From contig NC_134115.1 in NCBI RefSeq assembly GCF_040939455.1, positions 29,662,727 through 29,726,726 of the forward strand: a DNA stretch of 64,000 nucleotides, read 5' to 3'. The position numbers and the translations under genes were made by a program. Source of the DNA: Microcebus murinus (Eukaryota > Chordata > Mammalia > Primates > Cheirogaleidae). Of the stretch, positions 61,256 through 64,000 are shown piece after piece. How positions within the stretch are numbered: position 1 is the stretch's first letter; every line of letters begins with the position of its first letter. The notes under the pieces are model-generated. The model did not search any database and was not told where the DNA came from. It saw only the letters and a program-made list of their open reading frames with translations.

Positions 61256-62569
61256 TCAAAAGGCTGGCGAGGTCCCCTCTGCGCCCGAAGGGGCGGCCAG
61301 AGATGTCAGCCTAGAGCCCTCTGCCCCGGTCTGGTACTTGAGCAGCGCCGCGGCGGACAGGTGCCGGCCCAGTAGCCCTCCCTTGCTGGGAGCGCCGCTG
61401 CGGCCACAGTCCTGCTGCTGCTGCAGGAGCGCTCGAGCGGCGGCGGCGGACACGTGCAGCAAGGGGGCAGTGGCCTGGGGATGCCACAGGCATGACGGAC
61501 GCTGCAGCAGGTGGCAGTAGCCCCACGGGGCCGGGGGCAAACTCTGCGCGGCCCCGGTCCCCTCTCCCCTGACCCCTTGCATGATACTCTCGATGCTGAA
61601 GGAGGTGCGTCCTCCTCCGGGTCGTGCAGCCAGACCCTTGCCCTCCTCCCAAGGCTGGGAGCCCAGCGAGGGCTGCTGCACCCGGAGGGCGCCGGGCGTC
61701 GCCAGGTCTGCCCCCTCCGATTTCCTCCGCACCTCGGCGTAGGCCGGCGCCGAGAGCAGCAGGTAGCGGAGGGGATGCGGGTGCGGCAGCGCGGGCGCGC
61801 GGCCACCCGGCGCGGCAGTAGGGTAAGCCCCCGGGAGCCGTGGGGCCGGCGGGCCGAGCAAGAGGCCCGGCGGGGGGCCGTGCAGGACGGCGGGTGCCGC
61901 GGGCAGAGGGAAGGGGTGGCGCAGGTGGGCTCCCGGGGGCGGGTGGTGCCGCTTGAAACGCTTCCTGCGCCGGAGAAAGCTGCCGTTGTCGAACATGTCC
62001 TGGGAGGCGGGGTCCAGGCTCCAGTAGTTGCCCTTGCCCGGGTGGCCCGGCTCGCGGGGGATCTTGACGAAGCAGTCGTTGAGCGAGAGGTTGTGGCGGA
62101 TGCTGTTCTGCCAGGCGGGGAACCTGCGGCGGTAGTAGGGGAAGCGGCCGCTGATGAAGGCGCAGATGCCGCTGAGCGTGAGGCGCTTGTGCGGGCTCTG
62201 CAGGATGGCCATGGTGATGAGCGCGATGTACGAGTACGGGGGCTTCGCCAGCGGAGGGGCGTCCCCGGAGGACGCCGCAGACATCGTCCGCGCCTTGAAA
62301 TTGGTGCCAAACTCAGAGGGCTCGCTCGGGTCGCCGCCGCCCCCGGCGCGCAGTCCGGGAAGCGCGCCCGCGCCCCGCCGCGCCCCCTGCGGCCCGGGCT
62401 GGTGCGGCGGCTCTAGGAACTGCTGGCTCGCCTCTGCCTGCTCGTCTTCCTCCTCCTCCCCTTCATCTGCCTCCTCTCCCAGAACATCGATCTTACCGTC
62501 TTCGCCGTCGCAGCCCCAGAGGCTGCGCTGCCGTGTGGAGCGAGGACGCTCGGCTCTTGGCAAGTTCAT
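61256..62569 (-). CDS. FOXD4: FOXD4 forkhead transcription factor, single exon
   Basis: The gene encodes a 437-residue nuclear DNA-binding regulator of the FOXD family. By family knowledge, FOXD4 genes act in the early neural plate. Residues 1-100 are acidic, with a conserved [17 protein letters not shown] block (27-43). The forkhead domain spans about 109-205: [18 protein letters not shown], helix 3 [18 protein letters not shown] and the RRRKRFKRH basic end. After it come Pro/Ala-rich sequence, an eh1-like Groucho-binding motif FSIESIM at 324-330 and QQQQ at 383-386. There are no introns, as usual for this subfamily. The start [10 protein letters not shown] (ATG at 62569) was chosen for its match to remembered FOXD4 proteins; its context is weak (tcc before ATG). 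An upstream in-frame ATG at 62728 would add 53 residues. The length is close to human FOXD4 (about 439). The forkhead domain favours FOXD4 over other FOXD members. Confidence 0.95.
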   Translation of the reverse strand: MNLPRAERPRSTRQRSLWGCDGEDGKIDVLGEEADEGEEEEDEQAEASQQFLEPPHQPGPQGARRGAGALPGLRAGGGGDPSEPSEFGTNFKARTMSAASSGDAPPLAKPPYSYIALITMAILQSPHKRLTLSGICAFISGRFPYYRRRFPAWQNSIRHNLSLNDCFVKIPREPGHPGKGNYWSLDPASQDMFDNGSFLRRRKRFKRHHPPPGAHLRHPFPLPAAPAVLHGPPPGLLLGPPAPRLPGAYPTAAPGGRAPALPHPHPLRYLLLSAPAYAEVRRKSEGADLATPGALRVQQPSLGSQPWEEGKGLAARPGGGRTSFSIESIMQGVRGEGTGAAQSLPPAPWGYCHLLQRPSCLWHPQATAPLLHVSAAAARALLQQQQDCGRSGAPSKGGLLGRHLSAAALLKYQTGAEGSRLTSLAAPSGAEGTSPAF

Positions 62570-62784
62570 GGAGAAGCAGGTCCAGCAGACTTGGGAGAGG
62601 TGGCGGCCGCCCACCTGGCCTGGGGTGGGCTGGGATAGAAGCCTGGGACGAGACGCAGGAGCGCTGGTGGTTACCCTCTTAGATGCTTCCCTGGCTTCTT
62701 CCTCCTCCTTCCCAACACTGTCCGGCAAAGGTGTACTTTGCCTCTTACGAAAGCTTCTTCGAGCCCCTGTGTGGTGGATGCCCC

Positions 62785-62791
62785 CTTTATA
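62785..62791 (-). promoter_or_regulatory. FOXD4: TATA box (tataaag) of FOXD4
   Basis: Plus ctttata reads tataaag on the minus strand, about 215 bases upstream of the chosen ATG. A start site near 62758 would be expected. That would leave a 5' UTR of about 190 bases that includes the upstream in-frame ATG at 62728. Confidence 0.65.
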
Positions 62792-62838
62792 CCTCTTCTT
62801 ACCCTACCTCGCAGCGGTGCCACTTCCTCCCGACGCAT

Positions 62839-62843
62839 CCAAT
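62839..62843 (+). promoter_or_regulatory. FOXD4: CCAAT box (inverted) upstream of FOXD4
   Basis: ccaat on plus lies about 50 bases upstream of the TATA box, roughly 80 bases from the expected start site. This is the usual position for an NF-Y site. Confidence 0.5.
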
Positions 62844-62899
62844 AGTGAGGGTCAGCTGCGCAAACACCACACCCGGGAAGAGCCCTCAGCACCCCCTAC

Positions 62900-63890
62900 C
62901 CGCCCCCACCCGCCACCAAGGAAGATGCTGGGCTCTTAGGGCTGACCAAGCCAGTTGCCCCGTCTCTGCATGAGCTCTGTTAATGCTCTTTTAAAACCAC
63001 AGAAATTAAAACGAGGTGGGAAAATATGATACTCAATAATCTATGGCCACCTCGACATGCGGCTTTCTCTCCCAGAGAATAGAAATAGAGGGGGGCACTG
63101 AAATGTATACTGCGTTTGTAAAAGAATGTGTAAGAGTAAAGCATGTTTTCGTGTTTCATAGCTGGGCAATTATCCACTTTCATTGGTTAATTCTGCCCTC
63201 TTTGAGAATGGTGGGCTGAATTATTTTTAATGTTTTGACTGTATCCCCGGGCTCAAGGCGGGTGTCAGGGAGGTGTTGCATTGTCACTACTACCCTCCTC
63301 CCCAAAATGGTCTCCATGACTCAAATTTTAAGAAAAGCCAGAAATATCCTAGCATTAAATTGTGGAAATTCAGGATGGAGGGCAGGCTGGAGGGCTAAAG
63401 ACGAATCTTCTAGCTCACTACAGCAGTGATTCTGCAACTTCTTTGAACATTTAACCACAATAACAAATACATTTTATACCACGATCTTGCACATACCTAC
63501 TTAAATGGATTCCACAAAACAATATACTTACATTGCAGGGATCACTGATATTTTTTTTTCCTTTTCATAACTGGCCACAACCAGCTAAGTTGATTTAGCC
63601 ACATACTAACCAGTATAGGCCCAGTTTGAAAAATTCTGTTTTCACAAAGTGGCCCTACACAGAAGGGATGCCCCCAGTCTATGAGAGGGCTCTCTCTCTC
63701 TCTCCCAGCCCTTCCTTCCTTCTTTTCAGAAATGCCAACATTAAGCATTTTTACTGTAATAATAAAACCTGGAACTTCCTTGAGGCAAAGGATGGGCTAG
63801 TGTCAATGGCATTAAATCACTGGGTCATCATTCAGTATCCACACTGGAGAGCAGCACTATGACAACAGCTGTTTAACTCACTCACCTGAG
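62900..63890. other. FOXD4 upstream flank; no gene seen
   Basis: Unique sequence of mixed composition. The short frames show no recognised domain. Confidence 0.5.
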
Positions 63891-63897
63891 TGGACTC

Positions 63898-63935
63898 TGA
63901 AACGCTTCCTGTGCCAGAGAAAGCATTTTGAACAT
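63898..63935 (-). pseudogene. Possible FOXD4-like forkhead fragment
   Basis: Bases 63898-63924 match FOXD4 61954-61980 (the codons of the RRRKRFK basic end of the forkhead domain) at 25 of 27 positions, in the same orientation. Both mismatches are CpG to TpG or CpA changes. After a gap of about 4 bases the similarity goes on to gaacat (63930-63935), matching gaacat in FOXD4. No further similarity is visible to either side within the window. It may be a decayed piece of a duplicated FOXD4, or chance. Confidence 0.45.
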
Positions 63936-64000
63936 AACAAGATTTTTATTTATTTTTAATTTTTTTAGTAACAAGACTTTTAGATTGGCTTCATTTAAAT

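Larger units (their letters stand above)
61100..62900. promoter_or_regulatory. CpG island covering FOXD4
   Basis: Dense CpG across the whole intronless gene, with sharp fall-off on both sides, as for other FOX developmental genes. Confidence 0.85.

Noticed and set aside
61511..62939. Plus-strand frames of 301 and 261 codons over FOXD4
   Set aside because: They are antisense shadows of the FOXD4 coding sequence.

Overview
This is nuclear DNA from a primate, most likely a strepsirrhine (lemur type). Two single-copy vertebrate genes are recognisable. The dimeric Alu elements at 19798, 21971, 31152 and 49055 share a right-arm ending (gtgagctaggctgacgcc, then actctgtctc plus a poly-A) and a middle spacer (aattggccaacta) that I associate with lemur Alu families. 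A short piggyBac-like element at 59274 fits the same lineage. MIR, L2, L1 and MaLR-type LTR remnants fill much of the rest, as expected for a placental mammal.

Layout. Bases 1-18332 are the 5' part of intron 1 of PGM5 (minus strand). They contain old LTR, L1 and MIR fragments, three long CA/GT microsatellites and an almost intact retrocopy of SFPQ at 6435-8064, in the same orientation as PGM5. Bases 18333-18593 are the coding part of PGM5 exon 1, inside a CpG island (about 17950-19130). From about 19.1 to 57.2 kb I see no supported gene. The stretch holds Alu, L1, L2, MIR, hAT-like and mariner-like remnants, a large inverted duplication (23613-24416) and AT-rich unique sequence. A second CpG island (about 57.25-59.2 kb) has no gene I recognise. 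The third CpG island (about 61.1-62.9 kb) is the intronless forkhead gene FOXD4 (61256-62569, minus), with a TATA box and a CCAAT box upstream.

FOXD4 lies upstream of PGM5 on the same strand. From memory this order matches the mouse locus; in human it was copied many times on chromosome 9 (FOXD4 and FOXD4L genes, PGM5 pseudogenes). Here the forkhead gene has one continuous frame that keeps the eh1 (Groucho-binding) motif. PGM5 encodes a muscle and adhesion-plaque protein and FOXD4 a neural-plate transcription factor, so they are neighbours and not a functional unit.

The points most worth a second look are the SFPQ retrocopy, which records an alternative 3'-end isoform with an unspliced donor; a FOXD4-like 27-mer at 63898 whose only two mismatches are CpG decays; the orphan CpG island; the 74-bp piggyBac-like element with TTAG flanks; and the inverted duplication. 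Repeat family names come from remembered consensus sequences, and most repeat edges are approximate.
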